This document shows positions 33,567-41,697 of a DNA stretch of 64,000 bases, piece after piece (the stretch's first letter is position 1; each line of letters opens with the position of its first letter). Source of the DNA: an uncultured Clostridia bacterium (GTDB taxonomy: Bacteria > Bacillota > Clostridia > Oscillospirales > Ruminococcaceae). The position numbers were made by a program, and so were the translations under genes. The notes beneath the pieces were generated by a model that was not told the origin of the DNA, ran no database searches, and worked only from the letters and a program-made list of their open reading frames with translations. Where the stretch lies: the NCBI GenBank assembly GCA_947624155.1, contig CANQJB010000003.1:1-64000 (forward strand), given 5' to 3'.

Positions 33567-34376
33567 ATGAAAACTGACAGCCGTCCGATCGGCGTATTCG
33601 ACTCCGGAATGGGCGGACTGACCGCCGTCAAGGAGCTTATAAACATTCTCCCCGGCGAGGATATAATCTATCTCGGGGACACCGCACGGGTGCCTTACGG
33701 AACAAGGAGCCGCGAGACTATCCTAAGATATGCGGTCCAGGATTTTGAATTTTTGAAGCGAAAGGGAGTAAAGTTCATAATCGCAGCCTGCGGCACCGCT
33801 TCGAGCGTGATGATCGGCGAGGAGATGTTCCCGAAGGAGGAATGCACCGGCGTGATCCTGCCGGCGGTCGAGGCAGCCTGCAAGGCGACAAAAAACAAGA
33901 AAATCGGCGTGATCGCGACCGGCGCGTCGATAAGAAGCGGCAGCTATGAGCGCTGCATAAGCGGCATAATGCCGGAGGCGGAGGTCTATTCAAAGGCCTG
34001 TCCGATGTTTGTGCCGCTCGTCGAAAACGGATACTGCGGACGGGACTGCGAGCCTGCCGTCGCTATCGCGAAAGAATATCTCGAACCGCTGAGAGACGAG
34101 GGAATCGACACGCTGATACTCGGCTGCACCCACTACCCGCTTCTCTCGGGAATCATCGGGGACATTTTGGGCAGCGGAGTTAAGCTGATCTCATCCGGCG
34201 CCGAGGCGGGAAAATTCGCGAAAAAGCTGCTCGCAGAAAAGGGGCTTCTGAACGGCCGCCAAAGCGGAGGAAGCATCAGGCTCTACTGCACCGACAGCCC
34301 CGAGCTTTTCTGCGAAAATGCGGAGAGATTCATCGAGCTCGACGGAATTTTGGCGGAAAAGTGCAGTCTTGACTAA
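33567..34376 (+). CDS. murI: Glutamate racemase
   Basis: 269 residues, cofactor-independent racemase that supplies D-glutamate for peptidoglycan. It begins with the substrate loop G-V-F-D-S-G-M-G-G-L-T. The first catalytic Cys lies in A-C-G-T-A-S and the second in L-G-C-T-H-Y-P-L-L. The first motif is normally A-C-N-T-A-S, so an Asn that contacts substrate is Gly here, a mild departure worth noting. The P-Y-G-T-R loop is normal. The downstream DUF1934 gene is 16 bases away and probably co-transcribed. Confidence 0.95.
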   Translation: MKTDSRPIGVFDSGMGGLTAVKELINILPGEDIIYLGDTARVPYGTRSRETILRYAVQDFEFLKRKGVKFIIAACGTASSVMIGEEMFPKEECTGVILPAVEAACKATKNKKIGVIATGASIRSGSYERCISGIMPEAEVYSKACPMFVPLVENGYCGRDCEPAVAIAKEYLEPLRDEGIDTLILGCTHYPLLSGIIGDILGSGVKLISSGAEAGKFAKKLLAEKGLLNGRQSGGSIRLYCTDSPELFCENAERFIELDGILAEKCSLD

Positions 34377-34392
34377 TAAACGGAGGTCAAAA

Positions 34393-34812
34393 ATGAAGGA
34401 CGCTATCATCACAATAAGAAGCATACAGCACGATGGGGGCGAGCAGTCCGAAACCGAGGTTATCACCCAAGGGTCTTTCAGAAAGATCAAATCGGGCTAT
34501 GAGCTCTGCTATGACGAGACCGAGGCGACGGGATATGAGGGCTCGAAGACAGTCCTGAAGATTCTCGACGGCTCGAAAATCGAGCTTGTCCGCTCCGGCG
34601 CGGTATCTAGCGAGCTCTATATCGAGCGGAACAAAAAGAACTTCTGCCTTTACGGCACCCCGTTCGGCGACATGACCGTCGGCGTTCAGGGAAAAAGCGT
34701 TGAGAGCAGAATGACCGACCTCGGCGGAAACGCAAAGGCGAGCTATGTGATCGACATCAACTCCTCGCTGATCGGCGACTATGACCTCGAAATAGATGTC
34801 AGGTGCTCGTAA
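34393..34812 (+). CDS. DUF1934 (YwiB-like) beta-barrel protein
   Basis: 139 residues. The pattern matches DUF1934: an early I-x-I-R-S-I-Q, Y-E-x-x-Y-D-E-T-E-x-T-G, then T-x-L-K-I-L-D-G. The C-terminal part continues with F-G-x-M-x-V-G-V and a closing G-x-Y-D-L-E-I-D-V. The fold is a small calycin-like barrel of unknown ligand. In Bacillota such genes often sit beside racE/murI or argS. ATG 34393 has CGGAGG eight bases upstream; an earlier in-frame start would overlap the racemase gene. Confidence 0.85.
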   Translation: MKDAIITIRSIQHDGGEQSETEVITQGSFRKIKSGYELCYDETEATGYEGSKTVLKILDGSKIELVRSGAVSSELYIERNKKNFCLYGTPFGDMTVGVQGKSVESRMTDLGGNAKASYVIDINSSLIGDYDLEIDVRCS

Positions 34813-34916
34813 AAAAGCAGACAGGGTCAATATGGCGCAGTAAATCGGGGATTTAACATTGTGGAAATCCTTCCTCCTTATATTTTGGCTTTAATGAAAG
34901 AGTCCAGGACTTTTTC

Positions 34917-35150
34917 ATGCACCATGAAAATGACTATATATCTTTTGTGGAGAGACTTTTTATCATCGGCGTCTATGGGAGCAAAAAAGAATCACCGGAT
35001 TTCATAAGGTGTTTTGAAAAATGGTTTGAGGTGACTCCTTATCCACACCATGTTCCGGTAATCGAACGCCGCTTGTACCGGCAAACAATGAAGGATAGCG
35101 TAATGGATATTGAACCAGTTAAAATGGCACTACAAGGGTTTATTCGATAA
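34917..35150 (+). CDS. Hypothetical short protein, possibly a gene fragment
   Basis: A 77-codon frame in an otherwise empty 438-base gap. It has A/T-richer codons than its neighbours and only a weak ribosome site (CCAGGA). The product is mixed-charge with no membrane helix. A stretch with W-F-E-V-T-P-Y-P-H-H-V-P looks protein-like. I recognise no family. It may be a fragment of a transferred gene or a chance frame. Confidence 0.35.
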   Translation: MHHENDYISFVERLFIIGVYGSKKESPDFIRCFEKWFEVTPYPHHVPVIERRLYRQTMKDSVMDIEPVKMALQGFIR

Positions 35151-35193
35151 ATTCCCGCTTATCTGTCAATGATCGTATCCCTATATACGCAAG

Positions 35194-35226
35194 AAAAGCA
35201 GACGCCCCGCGTCTGCTTTTGCTTTT
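35194..35226. terminator. Bidirectional terminator
   Basis: Perfect 11-base stem (35194-35204 with 35210-35220) with A and T runs on both sides, between the short frame and the convergent acetyltransferase. Confidence 0.85.
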
Positions 35227-35250
35227 TATTCTGGGCCGGCTTGCGGCGAT

Positions 35251-35667
35251 TTAAATCTTGAGAATCATTTCGACGTGGGGGTAATCCTGCTCGAAATAGC
35301 GCTCGCCGGTCTCCTTGAAGCCGCAGGAGGAATAAAACCCGGCCTTGTCCTCCTGTGCGCCGACGGTGAGCTGAACGGCGCCGAGCGCCCCGGCCTCTTT
35401 GACAGCCTCGGCGATCAGCATTCGCCCGAGGCCTTCGCCGCGGCGGGATTTTTTTACAGCGACTCTGCCGATGTGGCAGGAGCCGCCGCCCTCGTCATAA
35501 AACCGAAGCGTCGCGACAGCCTCCTCGCCGTCGAAAAGAAGAATATGGACCGAGCGGGAGTCGAACTCGTCAAATTCGTCGGTGAAGCCCTGTTCGTCGA
35601 CAAAAATCTCTTGGCGCAGCCTAGCCGATTCCGGCGGGACAGCGTTTTTAAATGTTCTGAATGTCAT
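35251..35667 (-). CDS. GNAT acetyltransferase (ElaA-like)
   Basis: 138 residues. The early R-Q-E-I-F-V-D-E-Q-G-F-x-x-E-F-D-E-F-D stretch is typical of ElaA-type acetyltransferases. The CoA loop is R-R-G-E-G-L-G-R-M-L, and the C-terminal F-Y-S-S-C-G-F pattern is standard. The substrate is unknown. The start overlaps the stop of the membrane-protein gene upstream by four bases (35664-35667), so they are coupled; GAAAAAGAAAT before the ATG is a weak site, consistent with coupling. Confidence 0.88.
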   Translation of the reverse strand: MTFRTFKNAVPPESARLRQEIFVDEQGFTDEFDEFDSRSVHILLFDGEEAVATLRFYDEGGGSCHIGRVAVKKSRRGEGLGRMLIAEAVKEAGALGAVQLTVGAQEDKAGFYSSCGFKETGERYFEQDYPHVEMILKI

Positions 35668-36401
35668 TTCTTTTTCCTGTTCTGATAGGGATAGGGGCTC
35701 TTGTTTTCCTCTTCGCGGAGGTGTTCGAGGTGGAGGCCGTAGACAAAGAGTACGGCTCCGACGACCATCGCAGCGCCGAAGATGACGGCGATGAACCAAT
35801 AGCCGATCGCCTCGGATGCCTTCGGAAGCGGGCCGATTTTAAGGGTATAGCCGCATCTGAGCTCCTGCCCGAGGCCGAGCGAACTTATTCCCGAATCCAT
35901 CATTGTCTTTTCCTGAGACGTCATATTCTTGAATCTGCCCGACATATCCTCAAAGCCGCTGCCGAGATAATTGCCGTCGGGGTTCTGGGCATAGTTCAGA
36001 AAAGCGTCGATTACCTGCTGAATGCTCGAATCCATTTCCTTTGGAGCTTCGACAAGGGTCAGATACTGATTGCCGTCGGCGCCGTCGATATACATGAAGT
36101 AGTAATAATGTGTCGCGGCGCGGTCGCTTTCGGCGATATAGCCGAGCTTCGAGAGAAACTTATAAGCGTTGCCGGTGACATATTGGCCGTCAAGGTCGCG
36201 GTTGACATCGAGGCCGGTCAGATTCTGGACGTTTTTGGCCTGGCTGACGTTTGAATAGATTCCGGCGATCCCCGCCGCCGAAAGAACAAACACCAGCGCG
36301 CATACCACCGCGACAGCGAGCTGTGAATAAATTCTGCCGCCGGTCAGAAAGCGCTTCAGCTTTTCGCCGGTGGTTTCAAATACATATTCGTCGTTATTCA
36401 T
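35664..36401 (-). CDS. Membrane protein with two helices, unknown function
   Basis: 245 residues. A cytosolic N-terminus (1-25) leads to helix one (about 27-50). An outer domain of about 135 residues follows (rich in Tyr, with N-V-Q-N-L-T-G-L-D-V-N-R-D-L-D-G-Q-Y-V-T-G), then helix two (about 200-222) and a charged tail ending in four basic residues. I recognise no family with confidence. It is the first gene of a two-gene unit with the ElaA-like acetyltransferase. AAGGATC before the ATG is a weak ribosome site. Confidence 0.75.
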   Translation of the reverse strand: MNNDEYVFETTGEKLKRFLTGGRIYSQLAVAVVCALVFVLSAAGIAGIYSNVSQAKNVQNLTGLDVNRDLDGQYVTGNAYKFLSKLGYIAESDRAATHYYYFMYIDGADGNQYLTLVEAPKEMDSSIQQVIDAFLNYAQNPDGNYLGSGFEDMSGRFKNMTSQEKTMMDSGISSLGLGQELRCGYTLKIGPLPKASEAIGYWFIAVIFGAAMVVGAVLFVYGLHLEHLREEENKSPYPYQNRKKK

Positions 36402-36850
36402 CTTTAAGATCCTTTCTCATCGCCGGCGGAACCCGCCGCGCAAATACATGGTAAGTATAGCACAGTTCGTGGAATTAGTCAACGGGGAGATGTGCAAAAG
36501 ATGTGGCCTAAAAGGCCACATCAAGAGGACAGAAGTTAGAAGACAGATGTCAGATTTCAAGGCGTCGTCTGCGGCGACGGTTCCAAATGTTGAGGATAAT
36601 GTGTGCGGAATATGAGACTCGAGAATTAAGAAACTTGAGGATAAGTAGAAATGAAAACCTACTCTTTTATCTGTCGCTCTTCCTGCGTTTCAAATTTCAC
36701 TCGAACATTTCCCCTCCCCTGCGTCATATTTCCGTATCTTCCAAAAAATGCACAGGGAATTTGTTTAATTTAAACAGAAAACCAACAGCCGCTTGAATTA
36801 CATTAGTGGAAATGTGCAAAATACGACACAACTTTTGTTAAAAGTGCTGA
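36402..36850. other. Gene-free region with one copy of a dispersed repeat
   Basis: No convincing gene. The first part holds the 73-base repeat copy A (36488-36560). The rest (about 36600-36840) is A/T-rich with no clear structure. The promoter of the CBM9-like gene begins right after. Confidence 0.6.
36488..36560. repeat. Dispersed repeat, copy A
   Basis: Closely similar to 46864-46937. Each holds a nine-base hairpin (here 36500-36508 with 36514-36522) followed by GAAGTTAGA-type sequence and a CAGATGT block. Both copies lie just upstream of a minus-strand membrane or lipoprotein gene. Confidence 0.75.
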
Positions 36851-36879
36851 TTGAAACTAAATAATAAAGATGTTATAAT
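36851..36879 (+). promoter_or_regulatory. Promoter of the first CBM9-like surface protein
   Basis: TTGAAA (36851-36856), a 17-base spacer and TATAAT (36874-36879), 35 bases before the ATG. Near-consensus, in keeping with high expression. Confidence 0.8.
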
Positions 36880-36913
36880 AGATGTACCAAATTTTATTGG
36901 AGGTAAAAACCTT

Positions 36914-38689
36914 ATGAAAAGATTATTGGCTATTCTGGTCGTAGCGGCAATGGTTATCTCAATGCTGTCTATGACTACCGTACTCAGCGCCGCAACTGCT
37001 GACATCGTCAACCAGGCCGGCGAAGGAACCGCCGTTATCGACGGCACAAAGGACGAGGCTTATGACACCGCCACTCCTCTTGACTTCGTTCAGAAGGGCA
37101 AGACCAACGGCAGCGGCGAGGTCCTCGACGCACCTATCGGCCAGGCTTGGGTAATCAACGACGCCGAAAACGTTTACGTCTTCTTCAGCGTTATCGACTC
37201 TGAGCTTGACAACACCTCTACCAACAACTACGAGACCGACTCCGTTGACGTCTTCTGGATGAAGGACAACGAAAAGCAGCAGTGGAGACTTTATTTCGAC
37301 GATACCGGCTCCGCTGACTCCGGCGTAGCTCCCGACGGATTCTTCAAGACCGTCACCACCGACACCGGCTACGATGTCGAGTGCTACTTCCCGATCACCG
37401 ATGTTCTCAACAACCAGATCGAGATGTGCTTGCAGATCAACGCCTGCTCCGGCGGCAAGCGCGACTACACCTGCTACATTCTCGGCAACCAGGACGCTGA
37501 CGACGCTTATCAGCGCACCAACCGCCAGACCAACTACGACGTTTGGTGGACTCTTGCCCTCACCGGCGAGCACGAAGACACCCGCGTAGACCCCGTTGAG
37601 GAGCCTGCCGAGCTCACCGTCAAGAACTACATCGACATTCGCGACAACTCGAAGGTCTATGTTCAGCTCTACACTCAGAACACCTATGACTGGTCCGGCT
37701 GGGCTTCGATCGGCACCGGCGAGGGAATGGCTCTCGGCGGCTCCGTATCTCCCGAAGGCTGGAAGGGTCTCTTCGCTCCCGTTGTTCAGTACACCGTTGA
37801 GCAGATTCCCGATTGGGCCAATCTCCCGATCTTCGCTATTCAGGTCGGCGACGATCAGTATCTCGAACCCTCCGTTAAGAACGACGACGGCACCTGGAAG
37901 GATTCCGGTACCTTCGGCGACACCGCGAGATATCAGTTCACCTATACCGACATCACCGTCAAGGCTAACGGCTATAACGACGTAGTTATCCCCGGCGGAG
38001 TTCTCTCCGGCCGCTGGACCGCTAAGTCCGAGGGCTCCTACACCTCCGGTACCTCTTTCACCATCGACCTGATCGGTCCTGCTAAGGATCAGCTCGGCCT
38101 CGATGTCGAAGGCGCCTGCACTTGGCTCGCCAACGTCACCGACGTTCTCACCACCATCACCTATGACACCCACGAGCTCCTCACTCCCGCCGATATCGCA
38201 GCATTCGAGGAAACCATTCCCGCCCTCGAGCAGGAGTGGATCGACACCAACGAGTCCCTCGCCGAGCAGGTAACCAAGGCTCAGGAAGCCCTTACCGCTG
38301 CACAGGGCGCTGCTTCCGACACCGCTGCTCTCGAAGACGCCCTCAAGGACGCCAACAGCGCCAAGAACCGTTCTCAGAGAGAGCGCGAATCCGGCGGCTG
38401 GCTCGAAGGCGGCACCGCTGATACCTATATCAACGACACCTTCGACGCTATAATCAATGAGATTCAGGGACTTGTCGACGCAGCAGCCGCTGCTCCCGCT
38501 CCCGCTGAAGATCAGCCCGAGGCTCCCGCCGAGGATCAGGCTGAGGCTCCTGCCGAGGAAGCTCCCGCTGAGGCTCCTTCCTCCAGCGAATCCGGCTCCA
38601 GCACCGGCCTCATCGTCGGAATCATCGTTGTCGTTGTGATCGTAGTGATCGTTGTGGTCGCTGTCGTTCTCGGCAAAAAGAAGAAATAA
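36914..38689 (+). CDS. CBM9-like membrane-anchored surface protein, copy 1
   Basis: 591 residues. A signal peptide (about 1-27) is followed by a domain on the carbohydrate-binding family 9 pattern: A-V-I-D-G-T-K-D-E-A-Y, W-V-I-N-D-A-E-N-V-Y-V-F-F, then E-T-D-S-V-D-V-F-W and C-Y-F-P-I-T-D-V. A second, unrecognised domain follows (about 240-420). Then come a helical stretch, an Ala/Pro/Glu linker, a Val/Ile membrane helix (about 565-587) and four lysines. There is no LPxTG. It is predicted to sit on the membrane with the binding domain outward. Codon choice is strongly biased to a few C- or G-ending codons, a sign of high expression. A near-identical design follows in the next gene. TTGGAGGT precedes the ATG. 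Confidence 0.85.
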   Translation: MKRLLAILVVAAMVISMLSMTTVLSAATADIVNQAGEGTAVIDGTKDEAYDTATPLDFVQKGKTNGSGEVLDAPIGQAWVINDAENVYVFFSVIDSELDNTSTNNYETDSVDVFWMKDNEKQQWRLYFDDTGSADSGVAPDGFFKTVTTDTGYDVECYFPITDVLNNQIEMCLQINACSGGKRDYTCYILGNQDADDAYQRTNRQTNYDVWWTLALTGEHEDTRVDPVEEPAELTVKNYIDIRDNSKVYVQLYTQNTYDWSGWASIGTGEGMALGGSVSPEGWKGLFAPVVQYTVEQIPDWANLPIFAIQVGDDQYLEPSVKNDDGTWKDSGTFGDTARYQFTYTDITVKANGYNDVVIPGGVLSGRWTAKSEGSYTSGTSFTIDLIGPAKDQLGLDVEGACTWLANVTDVLTTITYDTHELLTPADIAAFEETIPALEQEWIDTNESLAEQVTKAQEALTAAQGAASDTAALEDALKDANSAKNRSQRERESGGWLEGGTADTYINDTFDAIINEIQGLVDAAAAAPAPAEDQPEAPAEDQAEAPAEEAPAEAPSSSESGSSTGLIVGIIVVVVIVVIVVVAVVLGKKKK

Positions 38690-38725
38690 TATCTGATTAT
38701 TAGTTCTTTATACTTAAACCGGTTC

Positions 38726-38757
38726 TGCGGAGAAGCTCTTTCGGGGGCTTCTCCGCA
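38726..38757 (+). terminator. Hairpin between the two CBM9-like genes
   Basis: Perfect 11-base stem (38726-38736 with 38747-38757), no T-run. It may be a partial terminator or a stabiliser of the upstream message. Confidence 0.6.
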
Positions 38758-38827
38758 ATCCGTATAGCGCAAAAGTTTATTAGTAAATATAATGATAAGT
38801 CAAAATTATTTCATAGGAGGTCAATTT

Positions 38828-40513
38828 ATGAAAAACCTGACTGCACTGATAGTTGCCGCCGCGATGTTCCTCTCAATGGCGACGGTAATAAACGCGAGCG
38901 CGAAGGACATTGTTATCCAGTCCGCCCAAGGTACCGCGGTCATCGACGGCGTCAAGGACGACGCTTACAGCGGCGCGGTCGAGCTTCTTTTCGACCAGTC
39001 GGGAATGAACAACGGCGGCGGAGCAGTCCTCGAAACGCCGATGGCTAAAGGATATGTCATAAACGACGACGAGTTCGTCTATGTCTTTATGGAGGTCACC
39101 GACGACGAGCTCGACGACACCTCCTCAAACAGATATGAGCGCGACTCGGTCGAGGTCTTCTATATGGAGAACGACGCCTATATGCAGAACCGCTTCCATA
39201 TCGACGGCCACGCCGACGAAGCGAAGTCGACCGGCTATATTCCCTCTGACGACGTTTGGGAGCTTGTCAGGACCGACGCCGGTTATAACTTTGAATATAA
39301 GTTCCCGATCACCGACGTTCTGAACAATTCGATCGAGATGAATCTTCAGATCAACGCCTGCACCGGCGGCAAGCGCGACCGCACCGTTTTCATTACCGGC
39401 GACACCGACGGCGACGAAGCGGCCTCGAGAACCAGCAGAGAAACGACCTCGGGCGGCTGGTGGAACCTCGCGCTTGTCGGAGAGTTTGCCGACACCCGCG
39501 AAGTCCCTGCCGAAGAGGCCGAGGAGATCACCTCGCGCAACTATGAGGAAATTCAGAATATGACCGTCTACGGCCAGCTCTTCGCTCAGGATCAGGTCGC
39601 CTACGGATGGCACGACATCGGCACCGGCGCGAACATCAAGTTCGGCGAGACCGTTGATTTTGCGTGGACAGGGCTTATGAACCCGGTCAGCTTCACCGCC
39701 GAGGACACCGACAACTGGACAAAGATGCCAGCGTTCGGGATCCAGGTCGGGGCAAGCGACTGGGCTGTCGGCGACAAGGGACACTGTCAGTTCACCTTTA
39801 CCGACATAACGGTCAAGGCGACCGGCTATAACGACGTAGTTATCCCCGCCGGCGAGATAGACGGACAGTGGCTTGCGAAAGAGGAAAGCTGGGGAATCGG
39901 CGGCACAACCTCGCAGATCGACCTGCGCGGGCCGGTGACCGAACAGCTCGGAATCAGCGACGTTGAGGAATATTGCAGCTATCTCAGCGCGCTGACCGAC
40001 GTCACCACCTCGATCACCTTTACCGCCTATAACCTTGTCACACCCGCCGACATCGACGCATTTGTCGCCAATCTTCAGACCGTCGAGCAGGAGTTTATCG
40101 ACACCTCGCTCACCGAATACACCGACAGGGTCAACGCCGCTCTTGAGGCTGCGAACGCCGCAAACGGCGATGTTGCCGCTCTCGAGGACGCTCTGAAGGA
40201 GGCAGATCAGGCCACAAAGAGAGCCCGCACCGAGTGCAACAACCAGAATTACACCGGAATCGCCCTGAACTACGTCGATGAGACGCTTCAGGGAATCGTC
40301 GATCAGATTCAGGGTATGCTCGACGAGGCTCAGACCGCCGCGGCCGCCGTTCCCGCCGAGGAGCCCGAGACCGCTCCCGAGCAGACGGAGGAGCCCGCCG
40401 CTGAGACCGAAAGCTCAGGCTCAAACACCGGGCTGATGGTCGCAATTGTCGTTGTCGCGGTGGTTATCGTAGCCGTTATAGGCGCGATAATCCTCGCAAA
40501 GAAAAAGAAATAA
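38828..40513 (+). CDS. CBM9-like membrane-anchored surface protein, copy 2
   Basis: 561 residues, a paralogue of the preceding protein with the same order: signal peptide (about 1-24), CBM9-like domain (I-D-G-V-K-D-D-A-Y, D-D-E-F-V-Y-V-F-M-E-V, D-S-V-E-V-F-Y, F-P-I-T-D-V-L-N-N), a second domain, helices, a Glu/Pro/Ala linker, a membrane helix and K-K-K-K. The two share I-T-D-V-L-N-N, G-G-K-R-D and G-Y-N-D-V-V-I-P blocks at matching places, so they arose by tandem duplication. Codon bias is weaker than in copy 1, suggesting lower expression. ATAGGAGG precedes ATG 38828. Confidence 0.85.
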   Translation: MKNLTALIVAAAMFLSMATVINASAKDIVIQSAQGTAVIDGVKDDAYSGAVELLFDQSGMNNGGGAVLETPMAKGYVINDDEFVYVFMEVTDDELDDTSSNRYERDSVEVFYMENDAYMQNRFHIDGHADEAKSTGYIPSDDVWELVRTDAGYNFEYKFPITDVLNNSIEMNLQINACTGGKRDRTVFITGDTDGDEAASRTSRETTSGGWWNLALVGEFADTREVPAEEAEEITSRNYEEIQNMTVYGQLFAQDQVAYGWHDIGTGANIKFGETVDFAWTGLMNPVSFTAEDTDNWTKMPAFGIQVGASDWAVGDKGHCQFTFTDITVKATGYNDVVIPAGEIDGQWLAKEESWGIGGTTSQIDLRGPVTEQLGISDVEEYCSYLSALTDVTTSITFTAYNLVTPADIDAFVANLQTVEQEFIDTSLTEYTDRVNAALEAANAANGDVAALEDALKEADQATKRARTECNNQNYTGIALNYVDETLQGIVDQIQGMLDEAQTAAAAVPAEEPETAPEQTEEPAAETESSGSNTGLMVAIVVVAVVIVAVIGAIILAKKKK

Positions 40514-40529
40514 GGCGCAAATATATAAA

Positions 40530-40560
40530 AAAGTCCCCGCAGGCTGCGGGGACTTTTTGT
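40530..40560. terminator. Bidirectional terminator
   Basis: Ten-base stem (40532-40541 with 40545-40554) with A and T runs, serving the CBM9-like operon and rpoD. Confidence 0.88.
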
Positions 40561-40564
40561 TTAT

Positions 40565-41674
40565 TTAATCAATAAAATCCTTGACCTTGTTCGAGCGGTT
40601 CGGGTGTCTGAGCTTTCTGAGCGCCTTCGCCTCGATCTGCCTGATTCTCTCGCGGGTGACGTTAAACATCTGCCCGACCTCCTCGAGGGTGCGGCTGCGG
40701 CCGTCTTCGAGCCCGAATCTGAGCCTCAGAACCTTTTCCTCACGGTCGGTGAGGGTGCTGAGAACCTGATTTATCTGCTCTTTAAGGAGCACGAGCGAGG
40801 CGGCCTCGGTCGGCTCGGGGGCGTTTTCGTCGGGAATGAAGTCGCCGAGGTGGCTGTCCTCCTCCTCGCCGATCGGCGTTTCGAGGGAGACGGGGTCCTG
40901 AGCAATCCTCAGTATCTCGCGGACTCTTTCGACCGGCATATCGAGTGCCTGAGCGATCTCGTCGGGCGAGGGATCGCGGCCGTTCTGGTGGAGAAGCTGG
41001 CTCGAAGTCTTCTTGACCTTCGTTATCGTCTCAACCATGTGAACAGGGATTCTGATCGTTCTCGCCTGGTCGGCGATCGCGCGGGTGATCGACTGGCGTA
41101 TCCACCAAGTGGCGTAGGTTGAGAATTTAAAGCCCTTTGTGTAGTCAAACTTGTCGACCGCTTTAATCAGCCCGAGGTTGCCCTCCTGGATCAGGTCCAA
41201 AAAGTGCATTCCCCTGCCGCTGTAACGCTTCGCGATCGAAACGACAAGCCTGAGATTTGCCTCGGCGAGGCGCTTTTTCGCCTCTTTATCGCCGTCCTTC
41301 ATTCGCTGGGCGAGCTCAATCTCCTCCTCGGGGGTCAGAAGCGGAACGCGGCCGATCTCTTTTAAATAGATTTTGACAGGGTCGTCGATCGCGATCGAGT
41401 CGGAAATCGGGGCGTCAAGATCGTCGTCGATGTCGGTTTCGCCGTCGAGCAAAGGCTCGTCGAGCTCAATAAGCTCGTCGAGATTCTCGGTTTCCATCAC
41501 AATGTCGTCGATGATTTCAATTCCGTTGGCCGCGCAGGCGTCATAAAAGCTGTCGATTCGCTCGACGTCATAATCCATTTCCTCGAGCGCCTCGGTTATC
41601 GCCTTTGTGGTCAGCTTTCCGGTTGCCTTGCCGGTTTCAAGCAGGCTGTCAATTGTGTACTTCTTTTCGCTCAT
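40565..41674 (-). CDS. rpoD: Primary RNA polymerase sigma factor RpoD (SigA)
   Basis: 369 residues. Region 1.1 (1-75) and an acidic linker precede region 1.2 ([16 protein letters not shown]). Region 2 follows with [17 protein letters not shown] and the -10 recognition segment [11 protein letters not shown]. Region 3 and region 4 with R-L-R-F-G-L-E-D and the final -35 recognition helix complete it. Length is typical of Gram-positive SigA. It is the last gene of the dgt-dnaG-rpoD unit. Confidence 0.98.
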   Translation of the reverse strand: MSEKKYTIDSLLETGKATGKLTTKAITEALEEMDYDVERIDSFYDACAANGIEIIDDIVMETENLDELIELDEPLLDGETDIDDDLDAPISDSIAIDDPVKIYLKEIGRVPLLTPEEEIELAQRMKDGDKEAKKRLAEANLRLVVSIAKRYSGRGMHFLDLIQEGNLGLIKAVDKFDYTKGFKFSTYATWWIRQSITRAIADQARTIRIPVHMVETITKVKKTSSQLLHQNGRDPSPDEIAQALDMPVERVREILRIAQDPVSLETPIGEEEDSHLGDFIPDENAPEPTEAASLVLLKEQINQVLSTLTDREEKVLRLRFGLEDGRSRTLEEVGQMFNVTRERIRQIEAKALRKLRHPNRSNKVKDFID

Positions 41675-41697
41675 AAATTGCCTCCGTTAATTTTATG

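Noticed and set aside
36959..38173. Minus-strand open frame (404 codons) opposite the first CBM9-like gene
   Set aside because: The product is repetitive Gly/Val/Asp, the expected mirror of extreme codon bias on the other strand.
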